A DNA stretch of 64,000 bases from Saccharothrix sp. ALI-22-I (GCF_001984175.1 NZ_MTQP01000067.1:806001-870000), one strand, 5' to 3'; shown: positions 26,554 through 36,906, numbered from the stretch's first letter. Numbers and translations: made by a program. The notes: generated by a model not told the origin, from the letters alone.

Positions 26554-27204
26554 TCAGACGAGCCTTCGGTCCGAGGCCCAGCGCGACAGCTCGTACCGGT
26601 TGGACAGCTGCGTCTTGCGCAGCACGCTCGACACGTGGGTCTCGACCGTCTTCACCGAGATGAACAGCTCCGACGCGATCTCCTTGTACGCGTAACCGCG
26701 CGCCAGCAGCCGCAGCACGTCCCGCTCACGCGGGGTCAGCAGGTCCAGTTCCGGATCACTGATCGGCGCCGCGCCGGGCCGGTCGGCGAACGCGTCCAGC
26801 ACGAACCCGGCCAGCCGCGGACTGAACACCGCGTCGCCCTCCGAGACCCGCACCACCGCGGCCACCAACTCCTGACTGGAGATGGTCTTCGTCACGTACC
26901 CCCGCGCACCGGCGCGGATGACCGCGATGACGTCCTCGGCCGCGTCGGACACCGACAGCGCCAGGAACACCACCTCGGGCAGCGCCGTGCGGACCTGCCG
27001 CAGCACCTCCGCGCCGCCGCCGTCGGGCATGTGCACGTCGAGCAGCACCACGTCCGGGCGGTGGTGGCCGATACCCGCGACCGCCTCACCGACCGAACCG
27101 GCCTCGCCGACCACCTCGACCCGGTCGGTGATCGAGTCCAGCTCGGCTCGCACCCCGGCGCGGAACAACGCGTGGTCGTCCACCAGGAACACCCGAACGG
27201 TCAT
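26554..27204 (-). CDS. NarL/LuxR-type response regulator
   Basis: 216 aa. The receiver domain has the acidic pair DD (9-10) and Asp56 in VVLLDVHMP as phosphate acceptor, then Thr and Lys in RAGARGYVTK. The C-terminal LuxR HTH reads LTPRERDVLRLLARGYAYKE, then IASELFISVKTVETHVSSVL. It overlaps the upstream histidine kinase stop by four bases, so the two are a coupled two-component system. Likely controls the PspC-domain gene divergent from the kinase. Confidence 0.96.
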   Translation of the reverse strand: MTVRVFLVDDHALFRAGVRAELDSITDRVEVVGEAGSVGEAVAGIGHHRPDVVLLDVHMPDGGGAEVLRQVRTALPEVVFLALSVSDAAEDVIAVIRAGARGYVTKTISSQELVAAVVRVSEGDAVFSPRLAGFVLDAFADRPGAAPISDPELDLLTPRERDVLRLLARGYAYKEIASELFISVKTVETHVSSVLRKTQLSNRYELSRWASDRRLV

Positions 27205-28436
27205 GTCCTGGCCCCCGTCTCTCGCTTGTCTGCGGTCTTCCTCGGCATCATCAGCTGCACCTCGGTGCCCTCACCCAGCTTGGTGCGGATCCGGACTTCA
27301 CCGCCGTGCCGGTCCATCCTGCCCCCGATCGAGTCGGCGAGGCCATGCCGGTCCTCCGGGATCACCTTCGGGTCGAAGCCCTTGCCCCGGTCGCGCACGA
27401 ACACCGTCACCCGTTCGGGCTCCACCTCGCCGTAGACGCTGAGTTCGGCGACGCCCGCGTGCTTGGCCGCGTTGACCATCGCCTCACGGGCCGCCTGCAC
27501 CAGCGCGTACAGGTTCGGGTCCAGCTCGCAGTCGCCGACCACGACCTGCTGCACGGCCAGCGCGAAGCTGTCCTCCACCTCACCGGCCGCCTTGGCGATC
27601 GCCGCGGACATCGTCGTCGGCTCGCTGTTCTCCTCCACGATCCGCCCGTACAGCCACTCCCGCAGCTGCCGTTCCTGACCGCGGGCCAGGCGCTTGACCT
27701 CGCGCGGCTGCTCGGCCTGCTTCTGGATCAGGGCGAGGGTCTGGAGCACGGAGTCGTGCAGGTGGGCGGCGATCTCGGCGCGTTCCTCGGTGCGGATGCG
27801 GACCCGGCGCTCCTCGCCCAGGTCGTTGATCAGCTTGATCCACAGCGGCACGGTGAGCACCGCGACACCGCCCAGCGTGGCGACCACGGCCAGCAGCGCG
27901 AACCGGAGCTGGTCGATGCCGTAGCTGTTGACCAGCAGCACGGCGATGCCGATGGCGACCAGGGCTACACCGGCCAGCACGCGCACGAGCCCGCTGCGGC
28001 CGGCGCCGAGGACGCCGAACTTCGCACCGTCCCGCCAGCGGCGGCGCTGCGCTTCGTCCGCCTCGCGCCAGACCACGGCCGCGCCCACCAGGGCCACCGC
28101 GAGTGGTCCGGCGATCCAGCCGCTCACCGGGCCGGAGACCAGACCGGCCAGCACGGCCGCGGCGATGCCCAGGGCGACCAGGCCCAACGCCTGCTGCCGT
28201 TCCCTCGGGTTCGTCGGCTGTTCCGGTTCGCTGGCCGGGCGTTGCGGCACGAACAGCCACAGCAGGCCGTACGCGATCACGCCGACGCCGCTGAGCGCGG
28301 TCAACGCGGCGAACGCCGCCCGCACCCAGAACACCTCGATGCCGAGGTGATCGGCGACACCGCCGGCCACGCCCGCGACCACCCGACCCGTCCGCCTGCG
28401 GCGCACCGGCTCGACGGCCTTCGTCTCCACACTCAC
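27201..28436 (-). CDS. PspC-domain sensor histidine kinase
   Basis: 411 aa. An N-terminal PspC domain (about 13-65: RTGRVVAGVAGGVADHLGIE with membrane helix VGVIAYGLLWLFVP), four or so further membrane helices to about 200, a HisKA_3 dimerisation helix (ERAEIAAHLHDSVLQTLALI, phospho-His about 227) and a HATPase domain (REAMVNAAKHAGV, VRDRGKGFDP). Same plan as the actinobacterial envelope-stress kinases related to LiaS. It overlaps the response regulator gene by four bases and is divergent from a second PspC protein. Confidence 0.94.
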   Translation of the reverse strand: MSVETKAVEPVRRRRTGRVVAGVAGGVADHLGIEVFWVRAAFAALTALSGVGVIAYGLLWLFVPQRPASEPEQPTNPRERQQALGLVALGIAAAVLAGLVSGPVSGWIAGPLAVALVGAAVVWREADEAQRRRWRDGAKFGVLGAGRSGLVRVLAGVALVAIGIAVLLVNSYGIDQLRFALLAVVATLGGVAVLTVPLWIKLINDLGEERRVRIRTEERAEIAAHLHDSVLQTLALIQKQAEQPREVKRLARGQERQLREWLYGRIVEENSEPTTMSAAIAKAAGEVEDSFALAVQQVVVGDCELDPNLYALVQAAREAMVNAAKHAGVAELSVYGEVEPERVTVFVRDRGKGFDPKVIPEDRHGLADSIGGRMDRHGGEVRIRTKLGEGTEVQLMMPRKTADKRETGART

Positions 28437-28546
28437 CTCTCGATGGTCACACGCGCGTGGGGGCAGGTCATCAGGGTTCCACCCGAGGCTCGGTTCAGGG
28501 TGGGTCCCCGATGTGCTCTCGACGCGGCTTGAGCAAGCTAGTCGTC

Positions 28547-29800
28547 GTGAGCGGGAGCATCAGCGCAGCCAACGTCGAAGAGACGTTGAAGGACTTCTGG
28601 GCCAGCCGGCCCAGGCGGCCTCACGACGGTCGCAAGATCGCCGGTGTCGCCGCCGGTATCGCACAGCGGTACCAGATCGACCCGGTGATCGTCCGGGTGG
28701 CGTTCGTGGCCATGGCGCTGTGCAACGGTGCCGGGCTGCTCATCTACCTGCTGGGCTGGCTGTTGCTCGCGCAGACCGATGACGAGGTGTCGGCCGCGGA
28801 GGCGTTGATCGGTCGTGGTCGCAGCTCGACGCCGACCGCGTTGACGGTGTTGCTCGGGCTGGCGGTGCTGCCCGCGACCGGTTTCTTCATCGACGGCGGC
28901 TTCACCATGGTCGGCGGGGTGCTGCTGTCGGTGGGTGCGGTCTACCTGCTGCACCGCCACCGCGGGCAGCTCAACCGGCCGGACGTGCCGGCCTTCGCCG
29001 CGGGGGAACCGGCGTCTACGACGGGGACGACGGTGGGGTCTACGGCGGGGACGATGCCGGTGTCGACGGATGAGCAGGCAACCGGGCAGGTGACGCCGCC
29101 TGCGTGGGACCCGCTGGGCGCGGCGCCGTTCGCGTGGGATCTGCCGGAGCCCGGGGCGGTGCCGGAGCCGGTGGTCGTGGCGCCGCGGCCGGTGCGCCGC
29201 AGGTCGCGGGTCGGGGTGGCGACGTTCGGGGTGGCCCTGCTGGTGCTGGCCTCGTCCCTGGTGGCGGCGGAGTACTCGGACTGGTTCGACGCCCGGCACA
29301 TCCTCGGCCTGCTGGTCGCGGTGCTGGGCGGGGGGATGCTGCTCGGCGCGTTCCGCGGCGGTGGGCGGGGGCTGATCTGGCTGGTCGTGCCGTTGTCGGT
29401 GATCGGGGTGGGGCTGACATCGATCGACTTCGACAGTGTCGAGTCCGACCGGATCGGCAGCAACTGGGCCCGGCCGACATCGGTGGACCAGGTCGATTCC
29501 CGGTACGCGGTGAAGCTCGGCGAGGTGGACCTGGACCTGACCGGGTTGCCGAACTCGGGGTCGGTGACCACGAAGGTCGAGGTCGGGCTCGGGAGCGCCC
29601 AGGTCAGGGTGCCGGCCGACGCGGATGTGACGGTGACGTGCGGGGCCGACCTCGGCTCGGTGAGGTGCCTGGACAAGGTGTCCGAGGGTAAGGGCGCGCG
29701 CGAGCAGGTCACCGACGACGGTCCCGACGGGTCCGGTGGGCTGAAGATCGAGCTGGATGTGCGGAGCGAAGTCGGAGAGGTGGAGGTGAGTCGTGGCTGA
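28547..29800 (+). CDS. PspC-domain membrane protein with LiaF-like C-terminal domain
   Basis: 417 aa from GTG 28547. PspC domain at about 15-75 (DGRKIAGVAAGIAQRYQIDP then AGLLIYLLGWLLLAQ), more membrane helices, a Thr/Pro linker, then membrane segments and a C-terminal beta-rich domain (YAVKLGEVDLDLTGLPNSGS ... VEVGLGSAQVRVPADADV) resembling LiaF/Toast-rack domains. Together with the divergent kinase and regulator it forms a Lia/Psp-like envelope stress module. The start is uncertain: ATG 28512 would add 12 residues; no strong Shine-Dalgarno is seen. Confidence 0.85.
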   Translation: MSGSISAANVEETLKDFWASRPRRPHDGRKIAGVAAGIAQRYQIDPVIVRVAFVAMALCNGAGLLIYLLGWLLLAQTDDEVSAAEALIGRGRSSTPTALTVLLGLAVLPATGFFIDGGFTMVGGVLLSVGAVYLLHRHRGQLNRPDVPAFAAGEPASTTGTTVGSTAGTMPVSTDEQATGQVTPPAWDPLGAAPFAWDLPEPGAVPEPVVVAPRPVRRRSRVGVATFGVALLVLASSLVAAEYSDWFDARHILGLLVAVLGGGMLLGAFRGGGRGLIWLVVPLSVIGVGLTSIDFDSVESDRIGSNWARPTSVDQVDSRYAVKLGEVDLDLTGLPNSGSVTTKVEVGLGSAQVRVPADADVTVTCGADLGSVRCLDKVSEGKGAREQVTDDGPDGSGGLKIELDVRSEVGEVEVSRG

Positions 29801-29996
29801 CCAGGATTCGGTCGAGAAGCGGGGCGTTGACGTGGTGGGGCTGGTGTTCGGGGTCGCGGCTCTGGTCGCCGCCGCCTACATGCTCTCCGACGGGGCGTCG
29901 TGGCCGGACTTCCTCGACCTGAGGTGGGCGTTGGCCGGCGGGGCGATGGTGATCGGACTGGGGCTGCTGGCGGGGTCCGCGCGGCGGCGCCGTTAG
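29793..29996 (+). CDS. Small two-helix membrane protein downstream of the PspC gene
   Basis: 67 aa with two membrane helices (VDVVGLVFGVAALVAAAYML and WALAGGAMVIGLGLLAGSA) and a basic end (RRRR). Its start overlaps the end of the PspC gene by eight bases, so it is cotranslated. Unknown function; probably an accessory of the PspC module. Confidence 0.85.
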   Translation: MADQDSVEKRGVDVVGLVFGVAALVAAAYMLSDGASWPDFLDLRWALAGGAMVIGLGLLAGSARRRR

Positions 29997-30040
29997 ACGG
30001 GGGGAGGTTGGTTGGGGGGAACGTTCGGGGGAACGGAAAG

Positions 30041-30072
30041 CGAAAGGCCCGTCCTGGAGGACGGGCCTTTCG
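30041..30072. terminator. Bidirectional terminator between the PspC operon and guaA
   Basis: A 13-bp perfect stem (CGAAAGGCCCGTC / GACGGGCCTTTCG) with a six-base loop, A- and T-flanked, between two convergent genes. Confidence 0.9.
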
Positions 30073-30090
30073 TGTGTTCCGGGGGATTTG

Positions 30091-31650
<1,560 letters not shown>

Positions 31651-31692
31651 TGGGGAAAAACCTCTCGTCTGGCGGATCCGCGCAGGTGAAGG

Positions 31693-32412
31693 ATGTCATG
31701 CGTGGATGAGGAAGTGCTCACCGGAGGCGGGCTCAACGAGGTCGTGCGGGTCGGGTCGACCGTGCGCCGGCCGACCGGGCCCTGGACCCCGAACGTACAC
31801 CGCCTGCTGGAACACCTTGCGCCGCTTGGCATTGCGCCGGTTGCGCACGGAGTGGACGGCCGCGGGCGCGAGGTGTTGTCGTACCTGGAAGGTGAAGTCG
31901 GCCACCCGCCGCTGGCGGACGAACTGCGCACCGACGAGGTGCTGGTGGCGGTGGCGCGGATGGCCCGTCGGCTGCACGACGCGTCGGCGGCACTGGCGTC
32001 CGTGGTCGACGACTGGCAGTTCCCGGCGCTGTCACCCGTCGAGGTGATCTGCCACAACGATCTCGCGCCGTACAACATGGTGTTCCGGGACGGGCTGCCG
32101 GTGGGCGTGTTCGACTTCGACGGCGCGCGGCCCGGGCCCCGATGGTGGGATATCGCATACACGATCTACTGCCTGGTGCCGCTGTCCCCGGAGTTCGGCA
32201 CGCCGGCGGACCAGTGGCGGCGTGCGAAGTTGTTCTGCGCTGCCTACGGCATGCCGGTGGACGGTATGGGCCGCCGGGTGCTGGCCCGGTTGGACGACAT
32301 GGTGTCGATGATCCGCGAGCGCCCGGAGTTCTGGCGGCAGCGGGAGGGGGGCCACGACACCTATTACCTGGGCCATGCGGATTACGTCCGGGCGCACTTC
32401 CAAGATCGATAG
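31693..32412 (+). CDS. Aminoglycoside-phosphotransferase-fold (APH) protein
   Basis: 239 aa. The kinase-like catalytic signature is intact: [16 protein letters not shown] (catalytic Asp) and [18 protein letters not shown] (metal-binding DFD). The N-terminal lobe is short ([19 protein letters not shown]). Such proteins phosphorylate small molecules such as choline, homoserine or sugars; nothing here indicates drug resistance. ATG 31693 is listed; GTG 31702 has a better-spaced GAAGG. It is divergent from guaA and followed by repeat copy B. Confidence 0.85.
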   Translation: MSCVDEEVLTGGGLNEVVRVGSTVRRPTGPWTPNVHRLLEHLAPLGIAPVAHGVDGRGREVLSYLEGEVGHPPLADELRTDEVLVAVARMARRLHDASAALASVVDDWQFPALSPVEVICHNDLAPYNMVFRDGLPVGVFDFDGARPGPRWWDIAYTIYCLVPLSPEFGTPADQWRRAKLFCAAYGMPVDGMGRRVLARLDDMVSMIRERPEFWRQREGGHDTYYLGHADYVRAHFQDR

Positions 32413-32418
32413 GTCGAA

Positions 32419-32490
32419 CCACGCGAGGTCGCGTCGATCGACTTCCAGGCGACCTCGCCCGCCGTCTGCGGAGCAGCGGCAATGTCACAG
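32419..32490. repeat. Dispersed inverted-repeat element, copy B (short form)
   Basis: CCACGCGAGGTCGCGTCGATCG at the left and CCGTCTGCGGAGCAGCGGCAA at the right, as in copy A but without the central palindrome. It fills the space between the phosphotransferase stop and the aldehyde dehydrogenase promoter. Confidence 0.75.
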
Positions 32491-32494
32491 GGCA

Positions 32495-32500
32495 TACGGT
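32495..32500 (+). promoter_or_regulatory. Candidate -10 box of a leaderless promoter for the aldehyde dehydrogenase
   Basis: TACGGT ends eight bases before ATG 32509, with no Shine-Dalgarno between. The box lies at the very edge of repeat copy B, so the repeat may contribute promoter sequence. Confidence 0.4.
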
Positions 32501-32508
32501 GTGGGGTT

Positions 32509-33954
32509 ATGGACGCGTTCACGCCGCAGCCACGGCCTTGTTGGATTGCCGGACACGCCGAGCAGGGCGTGCAGGCCATCACAGTCCACCATCCGTTCGA
32601 CGGCACCGAGGTGGCCTCGGTCGCGGTGCCGGGGCCGGAGCAGGTGGAACGGGCTGTCGCTGCGGCGGCGGCGGTTGCCAAGGAGTTTCGGCGCACGCCG
32701 GCGCATGTGCGGGCGACTGCGCTGATGCACGTGTCACAGGCGTTGGCCGAGCGGGCCGAGGAAATCGCGGAGACCATCACGGCTGAGAACGGCAAGCCGT
32801 TGAAGTGGGCCGCCATCGAGGTGCAGCGGGCGGTGAACACGTTTCGGTTTGCGGCCGAGGAGGCTCGGCGGTTCACCGGTGACCTGCAACGGCTGGACAC
32901 CGATGCCAACGGTGAGGGTCGGTTGGCGGTGGTGCGGCGGGTGCCGCGTGGGCCGGTGTTGGCGGTGGCGCCGTTCAACTTCCCGTTGAACCTGGTCGCG
33001 CACAAGGTCGCGCCGGCTTTGGCGGTAGGTGCGCCGGTGATCGTGAAGCCCGCGTCGGCCACGCCGTTGTCGGCGTTGTTGTTGGGTGAGCTGTTGGCGG
33101 AGACGGACCTGCCGGAGGGTGCGTTCTCCGTGCTGCCGGTGCGCGGTTCGGACATGAAGTCACTGGTGACCGATGAGCGGTTGCCGGTCATCTCGTTCAC
33201 CGGGTCGACGACGGTCGGCTGGTCGTTGGCGGATTCGGCACCGCGCAAGCACGTGCTGATGGAGTTGGGGTCGAACTCGGCGGCGATCGTGTGCGCGGAC
33301 TGGCCGGACTTGGATTTCGCCGCCTCTCGGATCGCGACGTTCGGCAACTACCAGGGCGGTCAGTCGTGCATCGCGGTGCAGCGGGTGCTGGTGCACCGGG
33401 ACGTGGCCGAGGCGTTCGTGCCGAAGTTGGTGGACGCGGTGCGGGCGTTGAAGACCGGTGACCCGCACGACCCCGAGGTCGAGGTCGGGCCGCTGATCGA
33501 CGAGGACAACGCGCGACGGGTGGAGGAGTGGGTGGCTGAGGCGGTTGCTGCCGGCGCTGTTCTGCACGTGGGTGGCGGGCGCGTCGGGACGTCGGTGGAG
33601 CCGACCGTGGTGCAGGACGTGCCGGTGAAGGCGCGGTTGTGGCACCAGGAGGTGTTCGGGCCGGTGTTGGCGGTGTCCGTGGTGGATTCGGTGGCCGATG
33701 CGTTCGAGCAGGCCAACGCGACGGAGTACGGCTTGCAGGCCGGTGTGTTCACGCGGGACGTGACGGTGGCGTTCGAGGCGGCGGCGGAGCTTGAGGTCGG
33801 CGGTGTGATCATCGGCGACGTGCCGTCCTACCGGGCCGACCAGATGCCGTACGGCGGCGTGAAGGGGTCGGGTACCGGACGCGAGGGCGTGCGGTCCGCG
33901 ATGGAGGACTTCACCGAAGAACGCACCATGGTTCTCACCGGCATTAGTCTTTGA
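32509..33954 (+). CDS. NAD(P)-dependent aldehyde dehydrogenase
   Basis: 481 aa ALDH superfamily. The catalytic pair is visible: Glu252 in VLMELGSNSAA and Cys287 in GGQSCIAVQRV; the cofactor-binding PFNFPLN and FTGSTTVGW motifs are present. Closest in style to NAD-dependent succinate-semialdehyde or glyceraldehyde-3-phosphate (GapN-like) enzymes, but the substrate is not certain. ATG 32509 is chosen for the leaderless promoter; an upstream start at 32482 lies in the repeat. The last 11 bases overlap the decayed TetR gene on the other strand. Confidence 0.92.
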   Translation: MDAFTPQPRPCWIAGHAEQGVQAITVHHPFDGTEVASVAVPGPEQVERAVAAAAAVAKEFRRTPAHVRATALMHVSQALAERAEEIAETITAENGKPLKWAAIEVQRAVNTFRFAAEEARRFTGDLQRLDTDANGEGRLAVVRRVPRGPVLAVAPFNFPLNLVAHKVAPALAVGAPVIVKPASATPLSALLLGELLAETDLPEGAFSVLPVRGSDMKSLVTDERLPVISFTGSTTVGWSLADSAPRKHVLMELGSNSAAIVCADWPDLDFAASRIATFGNYQGGQSCIAVQRVLVHRDVAEAFVPKLVDAVRALKTGDPHDPEVEVGPLIDEDNARRVEEWVAEAVAAGAVLHVGGGRVGTSVEPTVVQDVPVKARLWHQEVFGPVLAVSVVDSVADAFEQANATEYGLQAGVFTRDVTVAFEAAAELEVGGVIIGDVPSYRADQMPYGGVKGSGTGREGVRSAMEDFTEERTMVLTGISL

Positions 33955-34267
33955 GAGCCCCCTCGGCGAGCATCATCAGGCCGTTGACCAGGTCTTCGGT
34001 GCCGGAGCCGGTGGCCAGGGCGCGGAGTTTGAGGCCCATGACCATGCCGACCACGGCACTGGCGACCTGGTCGGCGTCCTTCACCCCGATGGACGTCAGC
34101 ACGGTGGCGGCGAGCTTGTCGTAGGCGGCGAAGCACTCGGCGGCGGCGGCGGCGCGGAGTTCCGGGTCGCGGCCGGCGTGCAGGTAGAGCTCGTAGGGTG
34201 CGATCCGCTCGCTGTCGGTCCGGGTGGCCTCGGCGACCTGGCCGACGATCTCGACCACCTGAGTCAA
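33944..34267 (-). pseudogene. TetR-family regulator remnant (C-terminal domain only)
   Basis: About 107 codons encode the ligand-binding helices of a TetR regulator (VVEIVGQVAEATRTDSERIA; ECFAAYDKLAATVLTSIGVK; VVGMVMGLKLRALATG). The N-terminal HTH domain and promoter are missing: upstream the frame runs straight into an unrelated cytochrome P450 fragment on the other strand at about 34267. Cytochrome P450 genes of the CYP102 type are often divergent from a TetR repressor, so a single deletion probably removed both 5' ends. No start codon; not functional. Confidence 0.8.
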
Positions 34268-34623
34268 GTGCGGGTGCCGTTCATCGGTGACGTCGTCGGT
34301 ATCGACCGGCGCACGCCGGTGCAGGACTCGATGCGACTGGGACGGGGGCTCGAGCCGATCTCCACCCGGCGGTTCCTGGACCGGGAGACCGTCTTCGTGG
34401 GCGGCGCGGAACTGGCCGCCGACCTGGCCGACGAGTCGCGGTTCGCCAAGCACCTCGCGCTGCGTGCATCGGGCGGCAGTTCGCGGTGCACGAAGCCACG
34501 TTGGCGCTGGGCACGCTGCTGCGCCGCTACGACCTGGTCGGCTCACCGGACTACGAGCTGCGGGTCGCGGAAATGCTGACCCTGAAACCGGAAGGGTTCA
34601 CGCTCACGCCCCGCCGACGGTGA
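34268..34623 (+). pseudogene. Cytochrome P450 (CYP102-like heme domain) remnant with internal deletion
   Basis: Two P450 pieces are joined in different frames. The first (34268 to about 34460) reads VPFIGDVVGIDRRTPVQDSM and then VFVGGAELAADLADESRFAK, the N-terminal region of CYP102-type heme domains. The second (about 34464-34623, shifted frame) reads CIGRQFAVHEATLALGTLLR, then LTLKPEGFTLTPRRR and stop, the region from the heme-ligating Cys to the heme-domain end. Some 300 or more middle residues are missing, as is the true N-terminus. Clear pseudogene, and it overlaps the end of the FAD monooxygenase gene. Confidence 0.85.
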
Positions 34624-35896
34624 AGCCCTTGGCCCGGCGCAGGGCTTGGTCCAGGTCGGCCGGGGCGACGGCGGCGGTGTGGCCGTCGGGGCGGATCAGG
34701 GTGTCGCCCTCGACGGTGAAGTCCGGGCCGTAGCGGTGGCTTCGCGGGCGGAGTTCGCCGTCGCCGTTGGTGGTCAGCGGTGAGTCGCGGTAGGGGAAGG
34801 GCTCGAACATCCGGCCCGAGTCGATCCGGTCGGTCAGGCCGTTCTCCAGGACGTGACGGCGGTGGGCGCGTTCGGCTTCGGTCCGCGGCACCAGGAAGCG
34901 CATGGTCTCGCCGGTGACGCGCAGGTTCTCGTCGGCGGCCGCGGCACGTTCCTGGTGGTAGGACTCCAGCAGGTACGGGCCGGCGTCACCGGCGCGGTCG
35001 AGGGCGATCTTCCACGCCGCGTTGTCCGCGTCGCAGATGCCGGAGTTCAGGCCGCGCGCGCCGAACGGGCTCATCACGTGCGCGGCGTCGCCCGCCAGCA
35101 GCACGTTGCCCGAGCGGAAGCGGAACGCCCGGCGCTGGTGGAAGCGGTACGTGGACTGCCACAGCACTTCGTACGGACGGTCGCCGGTGATGGCGCGGAT
35201 GTGGTCCGCGGTCAGCTCGAACCCCTCCGGCACCTGCCAGTCGATGCGGTGCACACCATCGGGTTGTGGGTGCACGAGAACCTGTCGGCCGGGGTTCCAC
35301 GGCGGGTCGAAGTAGAAGCGGCGTTCCGGCTCGGGGTGGCCGAGGTCCACCCGGATGTCGGCGATGACGAACCGGTCGGCGAACGAGTGGCCGTCGAACG
35401 GGATGCCGAGCAGGTCGCGGACCGTGGAGCGGGCGCCGTCGGCGGCCACGCAGTGCGTGCCCTCGTACGTCCGGTCCGGTGTGCGCACTGTGACGTGGTC
35501 GGTTTGTCGTACGCCAACGACTTCCTGGCCGTAGCGGAGGTCGATCAGCGGTTCCTGGCAGGCTTTCGCGTGCAGGATCTGCTCGACGACGGTCTGCGGG
35601 GTGTTGACGAACGGCGGGAAGCCCTCGGCCTGCGGCAGCTCGATGGTGAGCACTTCGCGGTCGCGGTAGTAGGTCCGGCCGCGGTACCAGGTGACGCCCG
35701 CGTCGACCACGGCCTGGCCGACGCCGACGCGTTCCAGGATGTTCAGCACGTCCCGGTGCACGCAGATCGACCGGCTGCCGACGGCTTGGCGGCGTTCGGC
35801 GGCCTCCAGCACGATCGTCGGCACGCCCGCACGGGCCAGCAGGAGCGCGGCGGTGAGACCGACCGGGCCCGCGCCGACCACCAGCACCGGAGTCAT
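34604..35896 (-). CDS. FAD-dependent aromatic monooxygenase (PheA/TfdB type)
   Basis: 430 aa flavoprotein hydroxylase. N-terminal FAD-binding VLVVGAGPVGLTAALLLARA, the middle DG motif CVAADGARSTVRDLLG and the GD motif LAGDAAHVMSPFGARGLNSG are intact. Members hydroxylate phenols, phenylpropionates or polyketides. Gene length is short of the phenol hydroxylases that carry a thioredoxin-like end. ATG 35896; 13 bases separate it from the MBL gene upstream, so they are likely an operon. Confidence 0.9.
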   Translation of the reverse strand: MTPVLVVGAGPVGLTAALLLARAGVPTIVLEAAERRQAVGSRSICVHRDVLNILERVGVGQAVVDAGVTWYRGRTYYRDREVLTIELPQAEGFPPFVNTPQTVVEQILHAKACQEPLIDLRYGQEVVGVRQTDHVTVRTPDRTYEGTHCVAADGARSTVRDLLGIPFDGHSFADRFVIADIRVDLGHPEPERRFYFDPPWNPGRQVLVHPQPDGVHRIDWQVPEGFELTADHIRAITGDRPYEVLWQSTYRFHQRRAFRFRSGNVLLAGDAAHVMSPFGARGLNSGICDADNAAWKIALDRAGDAGPYLLESYHQERAAAADENLRVTGETMRFLVPRTEAERAHRRHVLENGLTDRIDSGRMFEPFPYRDSPLTTNGDGELRPRSHRYGPDFTVEGDTLIRPDGHTAAVAPADLDQALRRAKGFTVGGA

Positions 35897-35909
35897 CGCA
35901 CGCCCCGGA

Positions 35910-36881
35910 TCATTGCAACGCCCCCCACACCTCGCGGTCCCGTTCGGCGGTCCAGATCCGGGGCCAGTCCACGCCGTCGCACTCGTCCCAGTACCGCTGC
36001 ACGTCGAACGGCAGGCAGTGCTCGAAGATCGGCCAACGGCCGTAGCGCGGTGCGAGGGCGGCGTGGGCGGCCTCGAACGCGTCCTTCACCGTGCCGCCGC
36101 TGAGGTGCACCGTCCCGACCGTGCGGCGGAGTTCGTTGAGGAAGTGCCGGGACTGGGCGATGGCCGCGTCCACCTCGGTCCGGTCACGGGCCGGTGCGCC
36201 GCGACCGCCGACGAGCTGTTCGGCACCTAACGCGGCGACGCGGTCGAGGGTCGACGTCGCCCACTCGTTGTGGAACGCGTCGCCGGTGTAGAGCGCGGCC
36301 TGCGATTCGACCAGGTCACCCGCGAACAGGATGCGCTGGTGCGGCAGCCACGCCACGATGTCGCCCGCCGTGTGGCCACGCCCGCAGAACCGCAGCTCGA
36401 CGTCACCCCGGTCACCACCGAGCGGGATGGTGAGCCGGTCGGAGAACGTCAGGGTCGGCCAGGTCAGGCCGGGAATGCCCTCGGGCTCCTCGAACAGCCG
36501 GGGCATCCGGCCGTACTCGCTGAGCCAGTCCGCCCGCCCGCGTTCGGCGATCAGGGTCTTGGTGTTCTCGTGGGCGATGATCTCGGCGGCGTCGAACGCG
36601 CTCGCACCCAGCGTCCGGACCGCGTGGTAGTGGCTCAGGACCAGGTAGCGGACGGGTTTGTCGGTGTGCCGGCGGAGCAGGTCGAGCCAGCGCCGGGCGG
36701 CCTTCGGCGTGGCGCGGGCCTCGACGCAGACCAGGAAGTCCTCGCCCTCGATCGCGCCGACGTTCGGGTCGCCGTCGGCGGTCAGGGTGTAGACACCGTC
36801 GGCCAACTCGACGAACTTCTCGTCCTTGGGCGCGAGGTCGGCGCTGGACGCGAACGGCTTCGTTGCCACACAACCCACCAT
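35910..36881 (-). CDS. MBL-fold metallo-hydrolase
   Basis: 323 aa metallo-beta-lactamase fold. The active-site motif reads LSHYHAVRTLG: the HxH pair is present but the usual following Asp-His is Val-Arg, so one or both metal sites may be altered. Further ligands appear in CGRGHTAGDIVAW and FAGDLVESQ. Precise substrate unknown; may act with the FAD monooxygenase 13 bases downstream. ATG 36881 is listed, but GTG 36869 sits seven bases after a good -10 box and may be the real, leaderless start. Confidence 0.82.
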   Translation of the reverse strand: MVGCVATKPFASSADLAPKDEKFVELADGVYTLTADGDPNVGAIEGEDFLVCVEARATPKAARRWLDLLRRHTDKPVRYLVLSHYHAVRTLGASAFDAAEIIAHENTKTLIAERGRADWLSEYGRMPRLFEEPEGIPGLTWPTLTFSDRLTIPLGGDRGDVELRFCGRGHTAGDIVAWLPHQRILFAGDLVESQAALYTGDAFHNEWATSTLDRVAALGAEQLVGGRGAPARDRTEVDAAIAQSRHFLNELRRTVGTVHLSGGTVKDAFEAAHAALAPRYGRWPIFEHCLPFDVQRYWDECDGVDWPRIWTAERDREVWGALQ

Positions 36882-36906
36882 AGGGCCATTGGCACCGCGC
36901 GGTCAG
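36877..36906 (-). promoter_or_regulatory. Promoter of the MBL/monooxygenase operon
   Basis: On the minus strand CTGACC (36906-36901), an 18-base spacer, then TATGGT (36882-36877); each hexamer matches four of six consensus bases. GTG 36869 follows the -10 by seven bases, typical of a leaderless transcript. The -35 overlaps the stop codon of the GMC gene. Confidence 0.5.

Noticed and set aside
31693-32412. Aminoglycoside-resistance gene
   Set aside because: The APH fold is shared by many metabolic kinases, and the context (guaA, aldehyde dehydrogenase) and short N-lobe give no support for a resistance role.
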